From NCBI GenBank assembly GCA_937922675.1, contig CALAJN010000008.1, positions 123,267 through 187,266 of the forward strand: DNA of 64,000 nt, read 5' to 3'. The notes beneath the pieces are model-generated. The model was not told the DNA's origin. It worked only from the letters and a program-made list of their open reading frames with translations, and did not search any database. The number at the start of each line of letters is the position of its first letter. Within the stretch, counting starts at the first letter, position 1. This stretch comes from an uncultured Granulosicoccaceae bacterium (GTDB lineage Bacteria; Pseudomonadota; Gammaproteobacteria; Granulosicoccales; Granulosicoccaceae). The translations under genes and the position numbers were made by a program. Below, in pieces: positions 56,677 to 63,630 of this stretch.

Positions 56677-57282
56677 TCAGGAATCGCGCCTGAGCACGCC
56701 AACGTACACGCCTTCTATAGCGAACTCCTGTTCACGCAAATCCACACGGATAGGATCAAAGGCCTCATTCTCTGGCAGCAGTGTGACGATATTGCCGCGC
56801 TGCCGAAAGCGCTTGACGGTGACCTCGTCGTTTACACGAGCCACTACGATCTGATTGTTGTGCACATGCTCTGTAGCGTGTACTGCGAGCAGATCTCCAT
56901 CGAGAATGCCGACATCGCGCATGCTCATGCCACTGACACGCAGCAGGTAGTCTGCATGCGGGTAGAACAGATCCGGGTCTACAGGCAAGTACTCCTCGAC
57001 GTTTGATTCAGACGTGATGGGGTCGCCCGCTGCTACCTTGCCAACCAGCGGCAAGCCATCGTCATCGAACTCACTGATGATGCGAATACCACGCGAGGTG
57101 CCCGGGATCAATTCAATGGCGCCCTTGCGCTCCAGAGCACGCAAGTGATCATCTGCAGCAGTGGGTGACCGGAAGCCGAAGTGCTCACAGATGTCCGTGC
57201 GCGTTGGTGGGAAACCGGTGCGGTCCAGGTGCGACTGGATCATCCGCAGAATTTCCTGCTGCCGCTTGGTGAGTTCCTGCAT
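56677..57282 (-). CDS. lexA: LexA repressor
   Basis: 201 residues from ATG 57282. The N-terminal winged helix covers residues 1-70 ([38 protein letters not shown]). The autocleavage site is Ala85-Gly86 (KVAAGDP), with catalytic Ser120 in SGMSM and Lys157 in EVTVKRF. It represses the SOS regulon and is inactivated by RecA filaments. AADD replaces the usual NAAEE in the recognition helix, a small variation. The longer upstream frame to 57453 is not LexA-like. Confidence 0.96.
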   Translation of the reverse strand: MQELTKRQQEILRMIQSHLDRTGFPPTRTDICEHFGFRSPTAADDHLRALERKGAIELIPGTSRGIRIISEFDDDGLPLVGKVAAGDPITSESNVEEYLPVDPDLFYPHADYLLRVSGMSMRDVGILDGDLLAVHATEHVHNNQIVVARVNDEVTVKRFRQRGNIVTLLPENEAFDPIRVDLREQEFAIEGVYVGVLRRDS

Positions 57283-57420
57283 GTTGCTACCTCGACTCGC
57301 TCGTGACGATGGATTACTGACTGTGGGCTGATGACTGTGGGCTGATGACTGTGCAGACAAGCCCCAGTGAGTGTTGACTCGATGCCAAGTGAATACAGCT
57401 GTATGTACTATCTGTGGTGG

Positions 57421-57453
57421 CTGATTGTATTTACAGTTCATGGCAAATGGCAA
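57421..57453 (-). promoter_or_regulatory. lexA-imuA promoter with overlapping SOS box
   Basis: On the minus strand, TTGCCA (57453-57448) and TACAAT (57429-57424) form a -35/-10 pair with 18-bp spacing. The sequence CTGTAAATACAATCAG (57436-57421) overlaps the -10 box and matches the LexA consensus CTGT-N8-ACAG with one mismatch. The transcription start would be about 135 nt before ATG 57282. A second LexA-like site (GTGTATGCATGTACAG, 57513-57528) lies further upstream. Confidence 0.72.
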
Positions 57454-57539
57454 GTGTCGGGAGATAAAACATGCGCAGACCTTGTGGGGGCTCGCATGTC
57501 ACCTCTCTCTGGGTGTATGCATGTACAGTGGCTGTTGCT

Positions 57540-58060
57540 CTATGCGTTGTCATTGCTGAATCGCGGTCTGTTGTGAGACAGCACAATGCCCAGATCCACC
57601 ATCTGATCGATGTAGCGATGAGCGGTCATGGGAGCACCACGATCCTGGTGTATCGTCAGCTGATTCGGCTGTATACCGTAGCGTGCTGCCGATTCATCCA
57701 TCAGCTGTCTTGCCAACGAGGCATTCTCTTTGGTGGAGATCATCCAAGACAGCACATAGCGGCGGCACAGGTCGATCACGGTATACAGCGTCAGGTACCC
57801 TGAGGAGGGCACGGTGCGCAACTTTGAGCAATCCCAGGTCCAGACATCATGTGGTGTATCTCGTACACCGTCTGGTCTACAAACCGATCTTGATTCAGCA
57901 GCGCATAGACCTCTTCTCGCTGCTCGGCACTCAGTGCCCGCGGCTGTGGGCAGCCCTTGCGGCATTGGCCACGTATGCTTTTGTGTAACCGGCTTCTCGA
58001 CGAGCACGCTCGGCATACACACTGCTGCGCGAACATCCCGGTGATAGACAGGCTGTCGCC
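57540..58060 (-). pseudogene. IS3-type transposase remnant (frameshifted and truncated)
   Basis: Two frames carry parts of one DDE transposase. 58036-57900 encodes RALSAEQREEVYALLNQDRF and VDQTVYEIHH. Another frame, about 57855-57540, encodes the rve core: VWTWDCSKLR (first Asp), HQDRGAPMTAH (second Asp) and SHNRPRFSNDNA, where it stops before the final Glu. The region between the parts is shortened, so the gene has both a frameshift and internal loss. It sits just upstream of the lexA promoter and marks the start of the decayed accessory region. Confidence 0.8.
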
Positions 58061-58120
58061 AAGGGAGTCGTCTCCGCTCTGTCATTGAGCACCGCCTTCG
58101 CCGACTGAGATTACGAGTGT

Positions 58121-59290
58121 TTATGCGTTGCGGTGCAGCGGTCCGACCGGTGGTTGCATGCGAATCGCCAGCCGGACCAGCTCGGTGCGCCCACCGACTC
58201 GCGCCTTGCGGTAGATCTGCGCGATCTGCGTTTTCACGGTGTCGACGCTGGTCGAGCGCCGCGCGGCGATCGTTGGCGTGCCGAGCCCCTGCACCAGGTA
58301 GGCGCACACGTCGGCTTCGGCGGCGCTCAGGCCGCAGACTTGCGCCAGTCCCGAGCTGTCGACGTGTTCGTCAGATTCCGGATCGATGATCATGATCATT
58401 GCTGCGGACAACCCGCCGTCAAGTTCCTGCAACCCGTCGCGCAGCGGCGTGATCTCGAGGAGCAACGGCAGGCGAAGGCCTGTCCTCGCTACTGCGAACT
58501 GCTCGGTAGATCGGCCGGGGGCACCGGAGGCCGTTGTGGCGAGCGCGGCGCACGCCGCTCGCAACCGGCGCTGCGTGTCCTTGTCACTCGCAGCGATCCG
58601 GCCCGCCCCGTCTATACGCAGGCCATCGCGTTCATCGAACAACGCCTGCGCCGCCGTGTTCGAAACGATCGGCTCGCCAGTCTCCGATACGATGACCATA
58701 CCGACCCGCACGTGATCGAGTACCCCGAGGACGGCGGCGTGCTGACGGAATAGCCGACCATAAAGCCTGCCGAACTCCAGCGTTTTGGCCAAGTGAGGGA
58801 GGTACGGACGCGCGCGTTCGAGCTGGTTGCGGGGTGCCGTCTCGTGCGCCGGGCCGAACTGGAAGGCGACACTGTCATGCCACGCGGCGTTGTCATTCAG
58901 GCGCGCCGCTGTACGGATCTGAATACCCGCGTGCTTGAGTAGGTAGAGTGAGTCAGGCGAGGCTGGCGCGCGATAAAACCGAGGGTCTGCGTCCGAGCTC
59001 GCCGCGAACGTCTGCTCTGGCAGCTCGCGCAGCGCTGCGAACGCTGCGGCCTCGTGATGGGCGAGGTGACGCTCGTAGTACGCGATTACATCCGGCTCCC
59101 TGGAGCGCCAGAGTTCACTACCAGCAGAGATCGTCCACGGGGACTCATCGTTCGCATCCGTCAAGAACAGGATGCAGCCTGCGGCATCGACCGTGCTGGC
59201 CAAGCGGTCGACTACCGAGAACCAGCTGGCTGGCTGGGTGGCCGCGGTGTAGACATCGAGTAGCAGCTGCCCATCGAACTCTCGATTCAA
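58121..59290 (-). CDS. LuxR-type transcriptional regulator with N-terminal sensory region
   Basis: 389 residues. The C-terminal LuxR helix-turn-helix is clear (GLSAAEADVCAYLVQGLGTP, TIAARRSTSVDTVKTQIAQI, YRKARVGGRTELVRLAI). The middle (about residues 190-310) looks like a PAS domain (VLDHVRVGMVIVSETGEPIV). The N-terminal 180 residues (LLLDVYTAATQPASWFSVVD...) form a region common in solitary LuxR regulators of proteobacteria. Targets and ligand unknown. GC content is higher than in the flanking remnants. No autoinducer synthase is nearby. Confidence 0.88.
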   Translation of the reverse strand: MNREFDGQLLLDVYTAATQPASWFSVVDRLASTVDAAGCILFLTDANDESPWTISAGSELWRSREPDVIAYYERHLAHHEAAAFAALRELPEQTFAASSDADPRFYRAPASPDSLYLLKHAGIQIRTAARLNDNAAWHDSVAFQFGPAHETAPRNQLERARPYLPHLAKTLEFGRLYGRLFRQHAAVLGVLDHVRVGMVIVSETGEPIVSNTAAQALFDERDGLRIDGAGRIAASDKDTQRRLRAACAALATTASGAPGRSTEQFAVARTGLRLPLLLEITPLRDGLQELDGGLSAAMIMIIDPESDEHVDSSGLAQVCGLSAAEADVCAYLVQGLGTPTIAARRSTSVDTVKTQIAQIYRKARVGGRTELVRLAIRMQPPVGPLHRNA

Positions 59291-59509
59291 TCGCTTCTCC
59301 TGTGACCAGGCGTGGCCAGTCTCGCCATTTGGTCAGTCCGAGGGTACAGCGCCGTGCGAATGTTTGCATTGTCGGGTCAGGCAATGCAAGTCCTGTTACC
59401 GAACACCACGTTGATCTGAAAAACACGCTATCGGGCTGGAGTGGCATTGCGAAGTCGTGTTTACGGTTTCAACGAACTGTGCAGCACGACAATACAACTG
59501 CTGCGTCGA

Positions 59510-59869
59510 CTAACCGTCTCTGCAGTCGTGGCTGCTGCTACCGCAAACGTGCCCCGTCGACCAAAAGGTCCTGCCGTCTTTTATTTCTACCGCTTTCACA
59601 AGCTGACACTCGCCGTCGAATATCCTGGTGTAGTCGCCCGTCTCGCTACGTCTCAGCACCGAGCAATTTATCAAGCCGCCGAACAACACAGCCGTGTAGC
59701 AGAACTCGCAATTGTCATTCGCATAACATTGCACCTGTTCGATCTCGCCTTCCCACATCATCGTCGCATCCGTTTCAGAGGCGAAAAACATCCCACCTTT
59801 GCTGAAGGGGAAGGTGTTGCCTACCCAGGCACTTTCTGCTGTGGCCTGGACATCAAACAGCAGTGACAT
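59510..59869 (-). CDS. hypothetical protein, possibly a fragment
   Basis: 119 residues from ATG 59869, without a clear SD; the frame is open to 59947. The composition is protein-like (TFPFSKGGMFFASETDATMM, IEQVQCYANDNCEFCYTAVL), with six cysteines and many aromatic residues. I recognise no family. It could be a small secreted-type protein that has lost its signal, or the tail of a decayed gene. The 219 nt towards the LuxR gene hold nothing I can identify. Confidence 0.35.
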   Translation of the reverse strand: MSLLFDVQATAESAWVGNTFPFSKGGMFFASETDATMMWEGEIEQVQCYANDNCEFCYTAVLFGGLINCSVLRRSETGDYTRIFDGECQLVKAVEIKDGRTFWSTGHVCGSSSHDCRDG

Positions 59870-59969
59870 CACCGGTCGGGTGACATGCTTGACGTTTGAT
59901 CGCGTTCTGTGAATTCGCTGTCGATGCCGCACACATCGCTCCTGCAATGGCGAGGCGGCGTACAGAAGG

Positions 59970-60608
59970 TCAGGATGCCGGGCGCTCTTCGCCGATCAGC
60001 TCGGTGTCCCACCGGAGTCCGTCGGTGTTGCGCATCCACAACACGCGCACCTCTCCGTGCTCGGCATTCCACCAGGATGTCCGTACCGCCCAAGTGTTGT
60101 TGCACGTTACCTTCAACGCGTTCAGCTCGCCGAGGCGCGTAGTGATCGCGAACGGGCCGCCGACTCGACAGCGGGTCGTCTCGACATAGCCGTTGCCACG
60201 ACTTGATTTCGACGTGTGTTTCCACCTGGCTTCGTTGCCCGGGACCAGGGGCCAGAGATCGCCGGATACCGACGCGATCGTCGCGGTACCCGAGCCCCAC
60301 AGGCCCGTGCCGCAGCCACTCCATTCGGTCGCTGGCGACAGCGGGTCGGCGGGACGGGTCCAAGTACAGCCATCGGCGTTGCGGCCGGTCACAGTGCCAT
60401 CAGCGCCGACCTTGAGTACCTGCCAGTCCTTGACGCTGCCATCGACATTGGAGACCTGCCGGAACACCGTGCCGACTGTGTAGCCAGGCCGCTCAATGGG
60501 CGCGACCTTGGCGGTCGGCGGTCGCTGTTCCAAATTCGGGCCGTTCTCGCAGGCGGTGATCGCTGCCATGCATGCGAGGCTTGCGCCGAATCGAGCCACG
60601 CTGCGCAT
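59970..60608 (-). CDS. putative lipoprotein, unknown function
   Basis: 212 residues from ATG 60608, chosen because it gives a compact lipoprotein signal (MRSVARFGASLACMAAITAC) with lipobox. An upstream ATG at 60677 has AGGA 13 nt before it but would add 23 polar residues. The mature part has Trp-rich beta-type repeats (VKDWQVLKVGADGTVTGRNA, CTWTRPADPLSPATEWSGCG, TIASVSGDLWPLVPGNEARW). Family not recognised. Confidence 0.6.
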   Translation of the reverse strand: MRSVARFGASLACMAAITACENGPNLEQRPPTAKVAPIERPGYTVGTVFRQVSNVDGSVKDWQVLKVGADGTVTGRNADGCTWTRPADPLSPATEWSGCGTGLWGSGTATIASVSGDLWPLVPGNEARWKHTSKSSRGNGYVETTRCRVGGPFAITTRLGELNALKVTCNNTWAVRTSWWNAEHGEVRVLWMRNTDGLRWDTELIGEERPAS

Positions 60609-60854
60609 ACTGCGGTGGGCTGGTTTTGAACGGTCTGTAGCCGAGAGCGAGCCGGACGTGGAGGTGCGTCTACTCATGCGAGAACCATCCTGCTGTCTAA
60701 CGCCCAGCGCTCGGGCGCAACGTCGGTGATGCGCTGTGAGAATCCTAGAGGCACGGGCAGCGATTGGCATCACCCGAACAGGTGACAGGATTGCTCAAGC
60801 AGGCCCGATGCCAAAGCCTGCATCAGAAGAGCTCCCAGACACTGAAGTTGAACC

Positions 60855-61200
60855 GGACCCGACGTTCCAGAAGCGCACTCGCCGTGAGTTCACCTCTGAG
60901 TACAAACTGCGCATCATTGCCGAAGCTGACCAGTGCAAAAACGGGAAACTTGTGCCGCTGCTACGGCGACAGTGTTGCAACCAGCATGCGGCGTCGAGGC
61001 TTGGTGGGAAAGGCCGGTTGCAAGTTTATGGCGACAACCAACAATCGCCATTCTCTACCGGTTGCTGAATATCTGCGGGATCAGGATTTCAGCTGCGACG
61101 CACCAAACGAAAAATGATGCGGCGACATCACGTATCTGTGGACCGACGAAAGTTGGCTGTATCTGGCAGTCGTGCTGGACTTGTACTCACGCGCGTGATC
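60855..61200 (+). pseudogene. IS3-family element remnant (orfA start fused to middle of orfB)
   Basis: RREFTSEYKLRIIAEADQCK (from about 60882) is the N-terminal helix-turn-helix part of an IS3-family OrfA. After a deletion the sequence continues in another frame with the middle of OrfB: ATTNNRHSLPVAEYLRDQDF and SCDAPNEK, then an in-frame TGA in place of the conserved Trp, then CGDITYLWTDESWLYLAVVL and DLYSR. Just after this the transposase sequence ends at the first CRISPR-like repeat (61200). The element is therefore dead by deletion, nonsense change and truncation. Confidence 0.85.
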
Positions 61201-61306
61201 GGCAACAACATGCCCCGAAGTGGAGGGGATTAAGACCAGCGGCTGCATGTCGAACATGCCGACCAGATCGACCAACAACATGCCCCGAAGTGGAGGGGAT
61301 CAAGAC
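61200..61306 (+). CRISPR. CRISPR-like doublet 1 (two 37-nt repeats, one 33-nt spacer)
   Basis: Repeats at 61200-61236 and 61270-61306 agree at all but four of 37 positions: the first three bases of copy 1, at the IS3 junction, and one T/C. The core is CATGCCCCGAAGTGGAGGGG, with CCCC/GGGG able to pair, and the 3' ends read ATTAAGAC and ATCAAGAC, like the 8-nt handles of CRISPR RNAs. The unique segment between them is 33 nt, a normal spacer length. No cas genes or A/T-rich leader were found. Two repeats alone are weak evidence, but a second doublet lies at 62526. Confidence 0.6.
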
Positions 61307-61659
61307 TGCCCGACAGCGCCGCTGACGTTCTGGTTAACCGTGGTGCCGCCCAAAGACCGTGCTTTGAGAACGCCATTCAGAGCCGCTGTGCTCTCTCCTG
61401 TGCGGCCCTCTTTCACAGCGCGCTCATGATCTTGCCAATGAGCCAAAGCCACCTTCTCGGCCGTTAGATCAAGCGCTCGAAGGTGCTCGTCCTCTAGTTC
61501 TTTCAGTTTCGCGGCTATATGAGGTTTGTTGAGGTTCTCATAGGCCATCTCTGCGGCCGTGTCCTCACTGTACCCTGCACGGATAGCGGCCTGCGTGCCG
61601 TTTCCATCAATCAAGTATTCGCTGACGAATCTGCGCTGCTTAACCGTCAACCCACTCAC
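61300..61659 (-). CDS. phage terminase small-subunit-like protein, 3' end cut by repeat
   Basis: 119 residues. LTVKQRRFVSEYLIDGNGTQ, AAIRAGYSEDTAAEMAYENL and NKPHIAAKL are the N-terminal DNA-binding part of Terminase_2/XtmA-type small subunits. The last codons and the TGA (61302-61300) lie within repeat 61270-61306, so the natural C-terminus seems lost; the family is usually 140-180 residues. No large terminase subunit or other phage gene is seen. A 65-residue frame (61656-61853) overlaps its start by 4 bp, as in a phage operon, but has no recognisable family. Confidence 0.75.
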   Translation of the reverse strand: MSGLTVKQRRFVSEYLIDGNGTQAAIRAGYSEDTAAEMAYENLNKPHIAAKLKELEDEHLRALDLTAEKVALAHWQDHERAVKEGRTGESTAALNGVLKARSLGGTTVNQNVSGAVGQS

Positions 61660-61853
61660 TTGGCGTTTTCGTCTTTCCTGCGGGCAGCCCGACTCCTGCC
61701 TACTTCCGCGCCCATGAATCGACGGGCATTCCCGGAAATCTCAAACAGGAATCCATCCGATCTGTCCAAAATACCGTCATCGCTGTGACGCACTGCGCTA
61801 CAGTCATGGGGAAGGCGAGCATCCCTGCTACCTTCTGAGCGCGAGACCGCCAA
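61656..61853 (-). CDS. possible small phage-type protein upstream of the terminase gene
   Basis: 65 residues; its TGA overlaps the ATG of the terminase-like gene (ATGA), the only positive argument. The sequence ends FEISGNARRFMGAEVGRSRA with a basic tail. No family recognised; it may be the truncated end of a phage gene or a chance frame. Confidence 0.25.
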   Translation of the reverse strand: MAVSRSEGSRDARLPHDCSAVRHSDDGILDRSDGFLFEISGNARRFMGAEVGRSRAARRKDENAK

Positions 61854-61889
61854 GAATCGCGCCCTGTCACACGACGAGGAGACGTCGAT

Positions 61890-62489
61890 ATGACCCTATT
61901 TCATTGTACCGCTGTCGCGACCATTGCAGCTTGTGTTGCCATACCCGTCCATGCAGCCGGCACGCTGGAGGGCTCTACTCTGTCCTTCCCAGCTGGGCAC
62001 AGCTACCGGGTTGAGTTGGCTTGGCCTGATGTTGGCCTTGCGTGCAATTCGTCCAGCGGCTCGGCATCCTGCGATCTTGAACCCGGTCGATACAAGTGGA
62101 TCGACTGGACCGATGGCACCGAGGCCTTTGTCACTGTAGTCGAATCGGCTGCCGGTCCTGTTGCCGATCTGCCGGATGAGTTGCCGAGTACGCCCGAGGC
62201 AGACCCTTTCTTACCTGCTGCGCCTGCGTTTTACACTGTCGGCAATCGATGCTCGGGCCCCGGCACAACTGATTGCACAGCGTCGTGCGAGCGCGGCGAT
62301 ATCGCCATCAGCATGACGTGCAATATCATCGACGGCGGGGGCTTCAACGCTGAATTTCAGCCCTTCGGTCAGCAGCTTTACTTTTCGAGCGGCAGCGCAT
62401 CCTGTTTTGTCGAGGGATCCGCGCGAAGTCAGGGATTGGTGAGCGAGCAAAGTGTGATTACAGCCGACGTCGTGTGTGCCGCGCAGTAA
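61890..62489 (+). CDS. hypothetical secreted protein
   Basis: 199 residues from ATG 61890 with AGGAG about 10 nt upstream. A Sec signal peptide (AVATIAACVAIPVHA, cut before AGTLEG) is followed by a beta-rich domain with paired cysteines (CNSSSGSASCDLEPG, CSGPGTTDCTASCERG, CNIIDGG, CFVEG). I do not recognise it. It is the only intact-looking gene of the 1.2-kb segment bracketed by the two CRISPR-like doublets, so it could be cargo. Confidence 0.65.
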   Translation: MTLFHCTAVATIAACVAIPVHAAGTLEGSTLSFPAGHSYRVELAWPDVGLACNSSSGSASCDLEPGRYKWIDWTDGTEAFVTVVESAAGPVADLPDELPSTPEADPFLPAAPAFYTVGNRCSGPGTTDCTASCERGDIAISMTCNIIDGGGFNAEFQPFGQQLYFSSGSASCFVEGSARSQGLVSEQSVITADVVCAAQ

Positions 62490-62525
62490 CTGTTCTGCCA
62501 CACGGGTAAGTTCAGTGGCCATCAG

Positions 62526-62634
62526 GACCAACAACATGCCCCGAAGTGGAGGGGATCAAGACAGCTATGCCGGACCACATGCCGCGTTTTGCGGACGGAC
62601 CAACAACATGCCCCGAAGTGGAGGGGATTAAGTG
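62526..62634 (+). CRISPR. CRISPR-like doublet 2 (two repeats, one 35-nt spacer), 3' end cut by IS
   Basis: Copies at 62526-62562 and 62598-62632 carry the same 37-nt repeat as doublet 1, in the same orientation. The unique segment between them is 35 nt. The last copy keeps 35 of 37 nt and ends ATTAAG, after which TGTAAAAG begins an insertion sequence. Copies 2 and 3 share ATCAAG; copies 1 and 4 share ATTAAG, so the doublets are mirror-ordered variants. No further copies were found in the window. Confidence 0.6.
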
Positions 62635-63276
62635 TAAAAGTTCAGATCCGACCTGACAGTTACCGGTCCTGATGGTCGGTCTGTCAGGTGAAGTCTAGGC
62701 TACGTGCTTCTCCTGCCATCTTGTCTTGCCGTTCAGCATCGTTTCGAACAGTGTTCTGCCGCAACACATCTTTCCATGATGTGTCCTTTCGGTGTTGTAT
62801 TTCTGCAGCCACTCATCGAGATCTTGCTGAAGTTGCTTCAGCGTAGCGTATATGTTTCGGCGAAAGGCTACCTTGTAGAATTCATTACCGATGGTCTTGT
62901 GAAATCGCTCAACAATACCATTGGTCTGCGGGTGTCGCGCCTTGGTTCGAGTATGCTCGATATCATTCAGCGCAAGGTAAAGTTGGTAGTCATGATGCTC
63001 AACCTTCCCGCAATACTCAGTTCCTCGTTCGGTCAGTATCCTGAGTACTGGTAGCGCGTGTTTTTCGTAGAAGGGGAGCACACGTTCATTCAATAGGTCT
63101 GCTGCGCTCATGCCGTGATCACGACACAGATCGGGCACCTTGGCGCCGTCTTGGTTCTGTTTGAGAATCGCCAGGATCTGGCAATCTGTGTACCGGGACT
63201 TGCGCATTGAAACCTCCTTGGGTCATTCTGAGATTTCTCTACTTTTCAGTCCAGTGGCTTTTTTGGGGGGATTACA
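62633..63276 (-). mobile_element. chimeric, internally deleted insertion sequence
   Basis: One end begins TGTAAAAGTTCAGATCCG (62633 inward on the plus strand). The other, read on the minus strand from 63276, begins TGTAATCCCCCCAAAAAA, an IS3-type left end. The two ends match only in TGTAA, so they come from different elements. The single transposase gene is likewise a join of two transposases. A hairpin ACCTGACAG (62651-62659) with CTGTCAGGT (62681-62689) and an inner ACCG/CGGT pair lies beside the first end. At 644 bp it is half the usual size of 1.2-1.3 kb. Confidence 0.72.
62695..63207 (-). CDS. chimeric transposase (IS3 OrfA start joined to rve-domain end)
   Basis: 170 residues in one open frame. 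Residues 1-35 (MRKSRYTDCQILAILKQNQD, GAKVPDLCRDHGMS) are the helix-turn-helix of an IS3-family OrfA. From residue 36 the sequence is the C-terminal half of an IS481/IS3-like integrase-core transposase (LLNERVLPFYEKHALPVLRI, HPQTNGIVERFHKT with the final catalytic Glu, WLQKYNTERTHHGKMCCGRT). The second Asp of the DDE triad is replaced in TERGTEYCG (family TDRGTEYCG) and the first Asp is missing. It can bind DNA at most; transposition activity is not expected. Confidence 0.8.
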   Translation of the reverse strand: MRKSRYTDCQILAILKQNQDGAKVPDLCRDHGMSAADLLNERVLPFYEKHALPVLRILTERGTEYCGKVEHHDYQLYLALNDIEHTRTKARHPQTNGIVERFHKTIGNEFYKVAFRRNIYATLKQLQQDLDEWLQKYNTERTHHGKMCCGRTLFETMLNGKTRWQEKHVA

Positions 63277-63630
63277 CGCTGGCATCCATGCCAGCTGACA
63301 ACTGCACCATGATTGCATCCTTGCGATGAATATTCTCTGCAGGCTATCAAAGTACGAGTGAGCTTACGACCGGGTGCCGGATGCACTCGGCGCGTTGGCA
63401 GACATCTAAGCGTGGCTGGCCAGCAACGACACCTGATGTACGGCTTGGGGCGGCTACGACGACAACCACGACCCGACCGACGCGAATATCCCAGCTGTTC
63501 CCCGCACCAGGTGATGCGGTGGATTTCGCCATCAAAGTGCTCGGTGAAGAGGCCATCGTGTATTGCGATGCGTCTGGTTGTACCTCGTCAGTGACACCGT
63601 CTCGTCGAATCGGACTATTGACCTATACCC
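63277..63630. other. region without identifiable gene
   Basis: Next to the IS end stands the near-perfect palindrome CTGGCATCCATGCCAG (63279-63294). Several short frames of 60-97 residues overlap here on both strands, with Thr/Pro/Val-rich low-quality composition. None has a recognisable domain or SD, so I call no gene. Confidence 0.5.

Noticed and set aside
57513..57528. Palindromic site considered as promoter of a plus-strand gene
   Set aside because: No credible plus-strand gene follows; better read as a second LexA-like site for lexA.
57471..57803. 110-residue plus-strand frame upstream of lexA
   Set aside because: It covers the lexA upstream region and the antisense of the transposase remnant; no SD or domain.
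61200..62634. Classical integron attC sites
   Set aside because: The 37-nt units are direct repeats with a 4-bp internal stem; the long imperfect inverted repeats and RYYYAAC/GTTRRRY core pairs of attC were not found. No integron integrase is present.
62940..62960. GGTTCGAGTATGCTCG resembling a tRNA T-arm
   Set aside because: No matching acceptor, D or anticodon stems; it lies within the transposase gene.
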